Source of the DNA: CAYHZL01 sp964361075 | GTDB taxonomy: Bacteria; Bacteroidota; Ignavibacteria; UBA10030; UBA8401 | Assembly (NCBI GenBank): GCA_964361075.1 | Contig: CAYHZL010000082.1 | Span: 1-14,962 of the forward strand | Direction of reading: 5' to 3' | DNA: 14,962 bases | Shown here: in pieces, positions 7,872 through 14,962 of the stretch | How the letters are laid out: each line of letters begins with the position of its first letter | Numbering within the stretch: position 1 is the stretch's first letter | Notes under the pieces: generated by a model | Database searches by the model: none | Told to the model about the DNA's origin: nothing | The model's input: the letters and a program-made list of their open reading frames with translations, nothing else | Translations under genes and position numbers: made by a program

Positions 7872-7994
7872 TTATTCACAAAGAGTAATTTGTTTGTTTA
7901 CAGCAGCACCTAATCCACTTAGAGCACTATCGGTAAATCCCGTTTTATTTATAGTTAGCATCATCTTTTTCGTTGCTTTATGTACTGATGCCAT
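7872..7994 (-). pseudogene. 40-codon open frame with a T9SS-tail-like motif, possible remnant
   Basis: Starting 8 bases after the GH2 stop codon, a 40-codon frame (ATG 7994, stop 7872-7874) includes KATKKMMLTI, close to the terminal TKKMVLTK of the GH2 protein. At DNA level a 20-base stretch, ACGAAAAAGATGATGCTAAC, differs from the end of the GH2 gene at about three positions. It may be a decayed duplicate of a sorting-domain end, followed by about 25 unrelated codons. It could also be chance. No independent evidence shows that it is translated. Confidence 0.22.
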
Positions 7995-8001
7995 CACTTG
8001 T

Positions 8002-10395
8002 TTATTTTGTTAGCACCATTTTTTTTGTATCAACAAAAGCACCGGCTTGTCCCGAAGGTCCCAAAGGGATTCCTTCGGAAGATGCCTTCGCCACAAGACG
8101 ATAGAAATATACGCCAGAGGCGTATCCGCCTTTGGCGAAAATTCCACTCGAAAGATTCGATGCATTCCACTGCACTTCTTTCCATCCCGCAGATTGCTCT
8201 TCGTTCACGAGTGTTGCAATTTCTCTTCCGACAAGATCATATATTTTTAAACTCACTTTACTGTTCACTGATAATTGATAACTGATCACTGTAGAGGGAT
8301 TGAACGGGTTCGGATAATTTTGTTCAAGTTCAAATTCTTTTGGCGATTGAGATAGTGATGTTTGCTTGACTTCAGTAATATATTCGCTTCTATTAACGTA
8401 ATTACTGTATTGGGTTTTTAATGTATTCATCACCGGTTTTGCATCAACACGATTCATGCGAATCAATCCCATGCTTTGGAAGCCGCCTGCTTGCTGATGA
8501 GTGTACCAATCAAAAATACACCACCATGTAACTCCCGCAATAAATCCGAATGGATTCGGAGTTCCATTAGCCAAAATCGGTGCACGAGGAGCAAAGGCAA
8601 GAAATGTTGAATCAAATACTTCCACCTGTTTCGCATATTGCGACATATCTTCGCCGGACCAATAACCAAACTCGGTATCAATAATCGGTTTTTTAGGAAA
8701 ATAATCATTGGCATCCAATACAAAATTTCTTGTGCCGCGATATTTTCCAAGACCGTATTGGTTATAAAAAATTCCAAAATACATTGTCCACCCGGCAACG
8801 TCGCAATATCCTTGCGATTCATCATACGGTCCCGGACGATCGGCGGCGGCAGATTGTGTAAGTAATCTTCCGTCGGGATATTGTGATTCAACTTCACTTT
8901 TTAACAGTTGAAGAAATTCAATACGCCCTTCCACATTTTTGCACTCGTTGCTTGTACTCCATAATGCAATGGAAGAGCGATTGCGGTCACGGAACACCAT
9001 TTCACGAAACATTTGAACATGAATTCTTCGCGCTACATTCTGAATTTTCCAAGGCTGCAATTCATCAAACCACCAGACCGGTATTTCTTCCATCACCAGC
9101 AGCCCAAGACGGTCGGCAGCAAGATAGGTATATGGATGATTGGGATAATGTCCGCTTCGCAAATAATTTGCGTTGACACTTTTTACAATTTTGAGATCAG
9201 AAAGAATAACGCTTGTCGGGATACTTCTTCCATAATTAGGATGATCTTCATGGCGAGCAACGCCATGAAGAAAAACCGTTTTCCCATTTAATAATATTTT
9301 GTCATCAAGTGTTTGAATTGTGCGAACACCGAATTGAGTATGGAACTCATCTTTTACAATTCCGCCTTGTGAAACAGTAACTTTTAAAATATAGAGAATC
9401 GGTTTTTTGGGCGACCATAACTCAGGGTTTTGAATTGTCAATTGTGTCTGCCACACAGCAACTGAATCTGCGGGAATTGAAAGTGTTTGTTGCGACACAC
9501 CTTGTATTGCAGCTTCTGCTCCAACAAGATCGGCAGAGATTTCTTTCGCAAGGGAAAGCGAATCAGTTTTTGCTTTATAGACGCGAAGTGTAACATCAAT
9601 ATTTTCTTTTGAATGTTTTACGTTATTCACTACAACGGTTGCCTGCACAAGTCCGTTTATATTTTTCGTAATCATATCAGCGCGTGTAACAGAAATTTTA
9701 TCGCTGCATTCAAGATAGACATCGTGAATAATTCCCGTATAGTTGAACCAATCACACGTATAATACGGCACAATATCTTTTCGTGATCCCCACGGAATAT
9801 TGTCCACCCGAACAACAAGAACATTTGCACTATCAAACCGCAATGCCGAAGAGACGTTAAAAGAAAATGGCGTAAATCCGCCTTCGTGCCATCCTAAATA
9901 TTTTCCATTAAGCCACACATCGGCAATATAATTCACCGCATAAAAATTTAGTTTCACAAATTTTTGTTGCAACAAATCCGACACAGAAAATTTGGTACGA
10001 TACCACACTCCATTTTGATAAAATTCAGGAACTTTTTCGTAGGCATTTAATGTATTTTCAACTCCGGGAATAGTGCGTTGCTGCCACAGCGCATCACTAT
10101 AATACGGCGATTGGCGGTCAGCGGCTTCTGCTACTAATTGCGCATAGCCTGCAGAATCGCGCTTCAATAATGAAAGATCGTGATTGGCATTGAAACGAAG
10201 TTTTTTCCACTGTCCGGCAAGAGAGATTGTTGTCCGCAGTTGTTTTTCAAATGATGGGACAGGCATTCCATTTTGATAGGGAACGGTAATATCGGAAACT
10301 GTTGCAAGTTGAAAGGTGGCGTCAAGAGTACCTATTTGTGCTTGCACTACTGTTACACCTAAGAGGAAGAAAAAAAATCTGTAGAAATATTGCAT
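8002..10395 (-). CDS. Secreted GH2 glycosidase with T9SS sorting domain
   Basis: This is a retaining glycosidase of family 2 (beta-galactosidase/glucuronidase/mannosidase superfamily), 797 residues from ATG at 10395. MQYFYRFFFFLLGVTVVQAQ is a signal peptide, and an AGGA lies about 9 bases upstream. A jelly-roll domain (about 25-230), an Ig-like domain (about 235-360) and a TIM barrel (about 365-670) follow. The barrel has FLHGVARHEDHPNYGR, the acid/base in STSNECKN (E484) and the nucleophile in IIDTEFGYW (E575). The C-terminal 90-110 residues are a T9SS sorting domain (FELEQNYPNPFNPSTV), ending in TKKMVLTK. The domain has two extra peptides encoded by palindromic DNA (see separate entries). 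An in-frame ATG at 10455 would add 20 residues before the signal peptide and is less likely. The specificity cannot be read from sequence; context suggests trimming of a glucan or of its side chains. Confidence 0.92.
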   Translation of the reverse strand: MQYFYRFFFFLLGVTVVQAQIGTLDATFQLATVSDITVPYQNGMPVPSFEKQLRTTISLAGQWKKLRFNANHDLSLLKRDSAGYAQLVAEAADRQSPYYSDALWQQRTIPGVENTLNAYEKVPEFYQNGVWYRTKFSVSDLLQQKFVKLNFYAVNYIADVWLNGKYLGWHEGGFTPFSFNVSSALRFDSANVLVVRVDNIPWGSRKDIVPYYTCDWFNYTGIIHDVYLECSDKISVTRADMITKNINGLVQATVVVNNVKHSKENIDVTLRVYKAKTDSLSLAKEISADLVGAEAAIQGVSQQTLSIPADSVAVWQTQLTIQNPELWSPKKPILYILKVTVSQGGIVKDEFHTQFGVRTIQTLDDKILLNGKTVFLHGVARHEDHPNYGRSIPTSVILSDLKIVKSVNANYLRSGHYPNHPYTYLAADRLGLLVMEEIPVWWFDELQPWKIQNVARRIHVQMFREMVFRDRNRSSIALWSTSNECKNVEGRIEFLQLLKSEVESQYPDGRLLTQSAAADRPGPYDESQGYCDVAGWTMYFGIFYNQYGLGKYRGTRNFVLDANDYFPKKPIIDTEFGYWSGEDMSQYAKQVEVFDSTFLAFAPRAPILANGTPNPFGFIAGVTWWCIFDWYTHQQAGGFQSMGLIRMNRVDAKPVMNTLKTQYSNYVNRSEYITEVKQTSLSQSPKEFELEQNYPNPFNPSTVISYQLSVNSKVSLKIYDLVGREIATLVNEEQSAGWKEVQWNASNLSSGIFAKGGYASGVYFYRLVAKASSEGIPLGPSGQAGAFVDTKKMVLTK
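8052..8078. repeat. Palindrome inside the GH2 sorting-domain coding sequence (copy 2)
   Basis: CCGAAGG (8052-8058) and CCTTCGG (8072-8078) form a stem with an inner TCCC-AAA-GGGA hairpin. It encodes part of the peptide KASSEGIPLGPSGQAGA, which interrupts the usual sequence between the YRL strand and the final TKKM strand of the domain. The 13-mer CTTGTCCCGAAGG (8046-8058) recurs exactly at 10475-10487, inside an intergenic element, so this is a dispersed sequence. Confidence 0.65.
8112..8137. repeat. Palindrome inside the GH2 sorting-domain coding sequence (copy 1)
   Basis: The 26-bp segment is an almost perfect palindrome: CGCCAGAGGCGTA pairs with TCCGCCTTTGGCG at 11 of 13 positions. It encodes the peptide IFAKGGYASG between SSG and VYFYRL. 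The GH16 sorting domain in the same locus reads SSGIYMYRL there, so about ten residues look inserted, in frame. Confidence 0.65.
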
Positions 10396-10458
10396 TGTAA
10401 GGTTTCCTGAATTACAAGTCGTTTTTTTGAAGCATTTTTTTTTCGTGAGACTCATTAA

Positions 10459-10601
10459 AGGGCATCTCTAAAAACTTGTCCCGAAGGGATCCCTTCGGGA
10501 TTACGAAACCTTCAAGGTTTTTTGTTTTTGCGATGTACCATAAAATTTTAACATCACAAAATTTGGTCAAGTTAAACCTTGAAGGTTTTTAGAGATGCCC
10601 T
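10459..10601. repeat. 143-bp foldback element between the porV-like and GH2 genes, with a nested 22-bp palindrome
   Basis: The ends are 17-bp perfect inverted repeats, AGGGCATCTCTAAAAAC (10459-10475) and its complement (10585-10601). Inside are two symmetric 15-mers, AAACCTT-C-AAGGTTT (10506-10520) and AAACCTT-G-AAGGTTT (10574-10588), and further pairing between TTTTGCGATGT and ACATCACAAAA. A perfect 22-bp palindrome with half-site TCCCGAAGGGA sits at 10479-10500 in the left arm only, so it looks like a second insertion. The right edge overlaps the TAG stop codon of the PorV-like gene (10600-10602). Confidence 0.75.
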
Positions 10602-11640
10602 AAAAAATAATACCGATCGAAAACTTTTGTGCATTTTTCAAAATGCCAAAATCCTGATATGTATAATCGAACGTAATCTGAAAATTACCGACAACAGCCT
10701 GCTTCACACCAACACCCAGCGTCATCCCTTCTTGTGAATCGGTCAGGAACAAAGATTTGTATCCGCCGCGCAGTGCAAGAAAATCATTGAAGATATATTC
10801 TCCGCCAAGATCAATGCTTTCATAATTATCATTCGGATGCGACGCATCGACGGCAAGAGTAAGTTTGTTCGTCTCATCAGAGAACGCTTTGTATGCAACG
10901 CCGACCTTAAAGTTCAGCGGCAGCGCCCATTCTTCCGTTGCTATATTAGCAGGTATTTTTCCGTTATTACCGGTTGTTGACGGATCGGGATCGAATAACA
11001 CCGATGAAGAAGTTCCTTGCATTTGCATCTTCGCACCAAAATTTGAAATCGACATTCCAAGAATCACACCATCAAACGGTGTATTATATTTTACACCAAT
11101 ATCAATTGCCATCGCGCTCGCACTCATCTTCCAAATTTTCTGATAAATAAATTTCGGATTGAACCCTATGGCAAATCTGTCGGTAAGTTTTATCGCATAC
11201 CCGACACTAAATGCAACATCAGAAACTGAAAATGTTTCTCCGTTGCCTTCAGGATTATCAGTTGTGGTTACCCGCATCTCACCAATATTTGATGCAGTGA
11301 ACGAAAGACCCAGCGTTCCGATATCACCGAGATGTATCGCACCGGCAAGATAATTATACTGAATATCGGCAAGCCACTGCGTGTGATCCACAACGAGCGC
11401 CGCGCCGGTGATATCGGCGATGCCTGCAGGATTCCAATACAACGAACTCGGGTCATCTGCAACTGCTACGAATGCACCACCCATTGATAGTGCCCGTGCC
11501 CCCTGACCGATAGAAAGAAAGGGAGCGGCGGTTGTTCCCTTTTTAGAAACATTCGATTTAAATGCCTGCGCACGTAACGATGATGAACTGAACAGTAGTA
11601 CGACAGCAAAGAGAAAAATATGTTTTGTTTTCATAGTCAT
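10600..11640 (-). CDS. PorV/PorQ-family outer-membrane beta-barrel protein
   Basis: This 346-residue protein begins with a signal peptide (ending near SSLRAQA). It has the hallmark N-terminal stretch of PorV/PorQ-family barrels, GARALSMGGAFVAVADDPSS followed by LYWNPAGIA (about 47-75), related to the FadL/OmpP1 fold. The rest is alternating amphipathic beta-strands ending in an aromatic residue (KFSIGIIF), as usual for outer-membrane barrels. PorV is the T9SS shuttle protein that carries cargo from the translocon to the attachment complex; paralogues are common in Ignavibacteria-like genomes and need not be the canonical PorV. The gene begins 12 bp after the stop of the large T9SS protein, so the two are almost surely co-transcribed. 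A second ATG at 11634 (MKTKHIFLF) is an equally plausible start. The stop codon lies at the edge of a repeat element. Confidence 0.87.
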   Translation of the reverse strand: MTMKTKHIFLFAVVLLFSSSSLRAQAFKSNVSKKGTTAAPFLSIGQGARALSMGGAFVAVADDPSSLYWNPAGIADITGAALVVDHTQWLADIQYNYLAGAIHLGDIGTLGLSFTASNIGEMRVTTTDNPEGNGETFSVSDVAFSVGYAIKLTDRFAIGFNPKFIYQKIWKMSASAMAIDIGVKYNTPFDGVILGMSISNFGAKMQMQGTSSSVLFDPDPSTTGNNGKIPANIATEEWALPLNFKVGVAYKAFSDETNKLTLAVDASHPNDNYESIDLGGEYIFNDFLALRGGYKSLFLTDSQEGMTLGVGVKQAVVGNFQITFDYTYQDFGILKNAQKFSIGIIF

Positions 11641-11652
11641 TGTTTAGTTTTC

Positions 11653-14600
11653 TTATTTGATCACAGCAAACTTGCCGATATGTTCGCCAACGTCAGGAGC
11701 TTTTACATGATAAATATAGAGACCGTAGGCTACTTCCATTCCGTCATCGGAAATTAAATCCCACGACACAGCACCGTTGGTTGCAGAAGGAATTTTTTCT
11801 ATTGTTTTCACAAGCGCGCCGCTTACTGTAAATATTTTTACAGTGCATTCCGACGGAAGATTAATGAAATCAATTTTTCTGTCTCCGCGTCCGCTTTGAT
11901 ACAACGACCGGCGTTCCCACTTTGCTGCTGCAACATACGGATTGGGAACCACGGAAATTTTATCAAGCTGATTTTTTGCTGCAGTATTATCCATGCGCGA
12001 TGCATGCGATTTAAATTCAAAATAATCGCCGCCGGCAAATGGCTTTTTAGTTTTGATGACGAACTTGTCCCCTTCTGTCGGAGGAATCGGAGGATTCCAC
12101 CACTGCGTGAATTTATAGGAGAACGTATAGCAGATCTTAAAATTACCTTCGTCTTTATAGTCTTCAAGAATACGAATGGAATCACCAGTACTAAACTTTC
12201 CGTTCTTATCCATATCCTGAATCAGAAATTTGTTACGATATCCCTTTGTGACATTGGTAATCGTAAAATTCACCGAATCTTTAATGAAGGGGGGATCGCT
12301 TTCACTGGATGCAATGGCCCCAGTATCTTTCTTTGTACTATAGAATTGTATTTCATAATCTGCAGGCCATGCAACATTGATCGCTGAAAATGATCGATCA
12401 ATATGTGCTGTTAATGTCGCATTGGTTTTGAATCCGGGAAGCAAACCGGTTTCCGCAACATTCAACGCAACCACAGTATCGTTTTTGATACTGAGTGTCA
12501 GTCCGTCAAACGGGGGCGATGTACGGTTGACTGCGGCATTCTTGAATAGTGTGTCGACTATTGCGCCTGATTGTGCTTTGCGTAATACATTGAACGATTT
12601 TGTTTTGTAATTAGGAAACGCACCGGTAGAATCAAATTTTATTTGGTATGTGTATCCTTCGAGAACCGAATTCGGATTCACAATGTTCGTACTCATCGAT
12701 CCTGTTCCGATGCCGCCGTGTTGCAGCGGTGTGGATATTCCTTCAAGCTGCGCGGGGACGTAGCCCGCTGCTTGCGCATTCGGAGTAACAATCGCAGTAT
12801 TTTTATCGACAAATTTTAACGAGCCGTTGAAATCTTCAGAAATAATTTTCGTGCATTCCGATGGTGTCAATCCATCTGTTGGTCCATAGTACGGGTTGAG
12901 TGTTGTGGGAGGAACACCACGATCGTACGAAACGAGTGCGTAATAATATCGTGTTCCATTTTTTACTGTCGCATCAATAAATGAATGTTGTAATCCTGTG
13001 TCATCGCCACGCCAGAATTGTGCACCGTTAACTCCTACAGGATCAGGACCTTTGATGCTGTCGATTAAATCCCACTGCTGAATTGGTTTCCAGTATTTCG
13101 CATCCCCCCGTGAATCTGTTACCACTTTAATATCTTGAAACTCCGGTTCATTACTGCGGTACAATAAGTATCCTTCAAAGTCGAACTGCCTGAGAAATCT
13201 GTCGTACGATTTTTCTGCAACATCATCCCAATACAAATATACTTTTTTATCTCCCGCAACAGCGCTCAATGTCGGAGTAAGAGGCGGCTGTGCAAAATTA
13301 TAATATGCATTGTAAATAGCCTGCACAGTTTTTTTATTAAAAATAAGATCGCCTAAATCGTTGCCAAATAATATTGCAAGAGAGAAACGTTCGCGTTTAT
13401 TTTTTTTCAGTGGAAAAGGTCCCGCGGCGAACACTATCGAAACATTTGCATTTGAAACGGCGGTATCTTTAAATCCGCCGGTCATTACTCCCCACATTAC
13501 TTCATCATTTTTTGGCCAAAAGCCAGTTGTACTGTGACTATTATCCAAAACGCTTACAGATGCAGACTGCAAACCAATCTGATCTGATTCATCTTTATCG
13601 GTTTCATCAAAGTTTGGTTCACCATGCGTGGGCTTACCATCCCCTTCACCTTCATCGGGACCTTTGTATTGCGGATCAAACGGACCCACTCCATCTTTTC
13701 CCACATCATCATTCAGCGGTTCATCAGTATCCCATTTTCCATTTTTATTCACATCAGTAAAGCCAAGCCAGTTCTCATTATTATCTATACCATCCGATCG
13801 TGATTCATCAACCATCAGCGGATTATATGTGCTTCCATTTTTCCAACGTGTTCCGTTAGTTTTTATTGCATCGCCATCATCATCATAATTGTTGGTACTA
13901 TTTCCCGGACTTTCTAAAAATGATTGTCCATAGTATCCTGTTTTATAATTATCCGGTAAGCCTTTTCCCAACGGCGCCCACGTATAACCAAGATCAAGCT
14001 CGCTATCAAACCTTGCATCATTTGCCACGGAGCCAACACTTGGATCAGTATAAAAACCGAATGCTGAAGTATCATAATCGCGATCAGAGATATTGATGAC
14101 ATCGTAATGCCAGAAAATAATATCTTCGGCAAGAACATGCGTCCACTGAAAACCTCGCACTTCAACACGAACACCAAGTCCCCCGCGACCCGAATCCGAT
14201 TGAATCGGAAAATAGCCATACGGGGGGTTTGTAAATTCTTTATCCGGCGAATCATCTATAACAAAAAATGTTTCGAGCTGTGCATTGCTCACACCCCGTC
14301 CAAAATATCCGTACCAATATCCATCCCATTTTTTAATTGAGTCTTCTTGGTTCCCATACTTCTCATAAAAAACTGAACGAGGCCATCGTGCAGGAAAAGT
14401 TGATGTGTCTATATTTATTCCGGGACTTGTTCCTTGCGGATTGACATATCCGGGGACCGGTTCTAAACCCCAAATAGCATGCGTCACCGGATCAAAATCC
14501 ATTTCTTCACGATACGCAGATTCAATCGGACTGATGTACCGTTCTTTTTTTAACGCATCAGTAATTTTAAATCTCGCTCCGATGAGTAACGCAAGGCCAT

Positions 14601-14868
14601 CCAAACTGCGATGACCTGTTCCTTTAGGCCATTCACCGTGCGGTGCAGAAACAGCATTAACAAACCAATCAGAAACTTCACTGGAATTCTGAAATACTGT
14701 TCGGACAAGATTTCCATCCAACGTTCCTTTTTTTCGATATTGGATATTCCCTTTGGGCTCGTCACGAAACATTTGAATTTGTGGAGTAACCTGCGCCGCT
14801 GATGTTACAACAATGAACAGGTTCAGTAATGCAATCTGGAGCGATGATGATATTTTTTTCTTTTTCAT
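11653..14868 (-). CDS. Large T9SS-secreted protein with acidic Asp/Asn-rich and FnIII-like regions
   Basis: From ATG at 14868 this is a 1,071-residue protein with signal peptide MKKKKISSSLQIALLNLFIVVTSAAQ. Residues about 30-310 are rich in aromatics, with no fold I can name. About 325-430 is highly acidic and Asp/Asn-rich, including DVNKNGKWDTDEP (from residue 372), similar to thrombospondin-3 or EF-hand calcium loops; a second such loop is DMDKNGKFSTGDS. A fibronectin III-like region (about 530-665) contains FEGYLLYRS. The last 100 residues are a T9SS sorting domain of the VVPNPYVAAAKWE...YGLYIYHV type. I recognise no catalytic domain. The gene is followed immediately by a PorV-like gene, so a surface role in polysaccharide binding or as a partner of an outer-membrane complex is possible but unproven. 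An ATG at 14913 lies in a dispersed repeat and would put 15 residues ahead of the signal peptide. Confidence 0.85.
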   Translation of the reverse strand: MKKKKISSSLQIALLNLFIVVTSAAQVTPQIQMFRDEPKGNIQYRKKGTLDGNLVRTVFQNSSEVSDWFVNAVSAPHGEWPKGTGHRSLDGLALLIGARFKITDALKKERYISPIESAYREEMDFDPVTHAIWGLEPVPGYVNPQGTSPGINIDTSTFPARWPRSVFYEKYGNQEDSIKKWDGYWYGYFGRGVSNAQLETFFVIDDSPDKEFTNPPYGYFPIQSDSGRGGLGVRVEVRGFQWTHVLAEDIIFWHYDVINISDRDYDTSAFGFYTDPSVGSVANDARFDSELDLGYTWAPLGKGLPDNYKTGYYGQSFLESPGNSTNNYDDDGDAIKTNGTRWKNGSTYNPLMVDESRSDGIDNNENWLGFTDVNKNGKWDTDEPLNDDVGKDGVGPFDPQYKGPDEGEGDGKPTHGEPNFDETDKDESDQIGLQSASVSVLDNSHSTTGFWPKNDEVMWGVMTGGFKDTAVSNANVSIVFAAGPFPLKKNKRERFSLAILFGNDLGDLIFNKKTVQAIYNAYYNFAQPPLTPTLSAVAGDKKVYLYWDDVAEKSYDRFLRQFDFEGYLLYRSNEPEFQDIKVVTDSRGDAKYWKPIQQWDLIDSIKGPDPVGVNGAQFWRGDDTGLQHSFIDATVKNGTRYYYALVSYDRGVPPTTLNPYYGPTDGLTPSECTKIISEDFNGSLKFVDKNTAIVTPNAQAAGYVPAQLEGISTPLQHGGIGTGSMSTNIVNPNSVLEGYTYQIKFDSTGAFPNYKTKSFNVLRKAQSGAIVDTLFKNAAVNRTSPPFDGLTLSIKNDTVVALNVAETGLLPGFKTNATLTAHIDRSFSAINVAWPADYEIQFYSTKKDTGAIASSESDPPFIKDSVNFTITNVTKGYRNKFLIQDMDKNGKFSTGDSIRILEDYKDEGNFKICYTFSYKFTQWWNPPIPPTEGDKFVIKTKKPFAGGDYFEFKSHASRMDNTAAKNQLDKISVVPNPYVAAAKWERRSLYQSGRGDRKIDFINLPSECTVKIFTVSGALVKTIEKIPSATNGAVSWDLISDDGMEVAYGLYIYHVKAPDVGEHIGKFAVIK

Positions 14869-14907
14869 AATAGAAGAATTTATACTGCTAACTCTTTTGT
14901 TGGATAA

Positions 14908-14962
14908 GGACATCTCTAAAAACTCACGAATGAATAAAAATAGAACACTGATGACACGGATT
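14908..14962. repeat. Edge of a dispersed repeat, cut by the window end
   Basis: GGACATCTCTAAAAAC at 14908-14923 matches the terminal repeat of the 10459-10601 element with one difference (GGGCATCTCTAAAAAC). The DNA that follows to the window end, finishing in ACACTGATGACACGGATT, differs from that element and looks like another repeat of the ACACGGATT type seen in many environmental genomes. The rest of the element lies outside the window. Confidence 0.5.

Noticed and set aside
7688..7879. 64-residue N-terminal extension of the GH16 protein from ATG 7879
   Set aside because: It translates a known type of dispersed repeat and places a hydrophobic signal peptide at residue 65; TTG 7687 gives a normal secreted protein.
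8463..8897. 144-codon open frame on the minus strand inside the GH2 gene
   Set aside because: It is out of frame with the GH2 barrel, which has intact catalytic motifs across the same bases.
11896..12387. 163-codon open frame on the plus strand
   Set aside because: It lies wholly antisense to the large T9SS protein gene and its translation shows no domain, signal or repeat; it is a by-product of codon use on the other strand.
11653..14868. SusD-like glycan-binding lipoprotein
   Set aside because: There is no lipobox, no SusD-like TPR pattern, and the length and T9SS tail do not fit.

Overview
This 14,962-base window looks like part of the genome of an Ignavibacteria-like member of the Bacteroidota/Chlorobiota (FCB) group. 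Three proteins end in type IX secretion (T9SS) C-terminal sorting domains, two of them with the Q-N-[FY]-P-N-P-F-N-P-S-T-V-I-S-Y-Q-L style typical of that lineage. There is also a PorV-like outer-membrane barrel, and the DNA is moderately AT-rich. The assignment rests on protein style, not on a marker gene. No rRNA, tRNA, CRISPR array, integrase or transposase gene was seen.

All seven substantial genes lie on the minus strand, so transcription runs right to left. In transcription order they are: a large secreted T9SS protein with acidic Asp/Asn-rich and FnIII-like regions (14868-11653); a PorV/PorQ-type outer-membrane protein 12 bp downstream (11640-10600); a secreted GH2 glycosidase with a T9SS tail (10395-8002); a secreted GH16 beta-glucanase with Ig-like, malectin-like and T9SS domains (7687-5900); a periplasmic GH3 exo-glucosidase of the barley ExoI type (5465-3612); a FucP/GluP-type sugar:H+ symporter (3560-2238); and a second, BglX-type GH3 beta-glucosidase (1918 to beyond base 1).

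Together they read as a polysaccharide utilisation locus, most likely for a mixed-linkage or beta-1,3-glucan. GH16 would cut the chain outside the cell, GH2 would trim it, the two GH3 enzymes would release glucose, and the FucP/GluP carrier would import the monosaccharide. No SusC/SusD pair is in the window. The large T9SS protein and the PorV-like protein occupy the place where one might be expected.

The GH16 catalytic domain is naturally circularly permuted, in the arrangement known from the Fibrobacter succinogenes 1,3-1,4-beta-glucanase: the segment that begins ordinary lichenases follows the catalytic core instead.

The second theme is small non-coding palindromic or foldback elements. 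Every intergenic gap longer than 200 bp holds at least one (2004-2120, 5524-5675, 5749-5867, 7711-7792, 10459-10601), and the right edge holds part of another (14908-14962). One supplies the stop codon of the PorV-like gene, one creates a false 64-residue N-terminal extension on the GH16 gene, and two palindromes appear to have been inserted in frame in the T9SS sorting domain of the GH2 gene.
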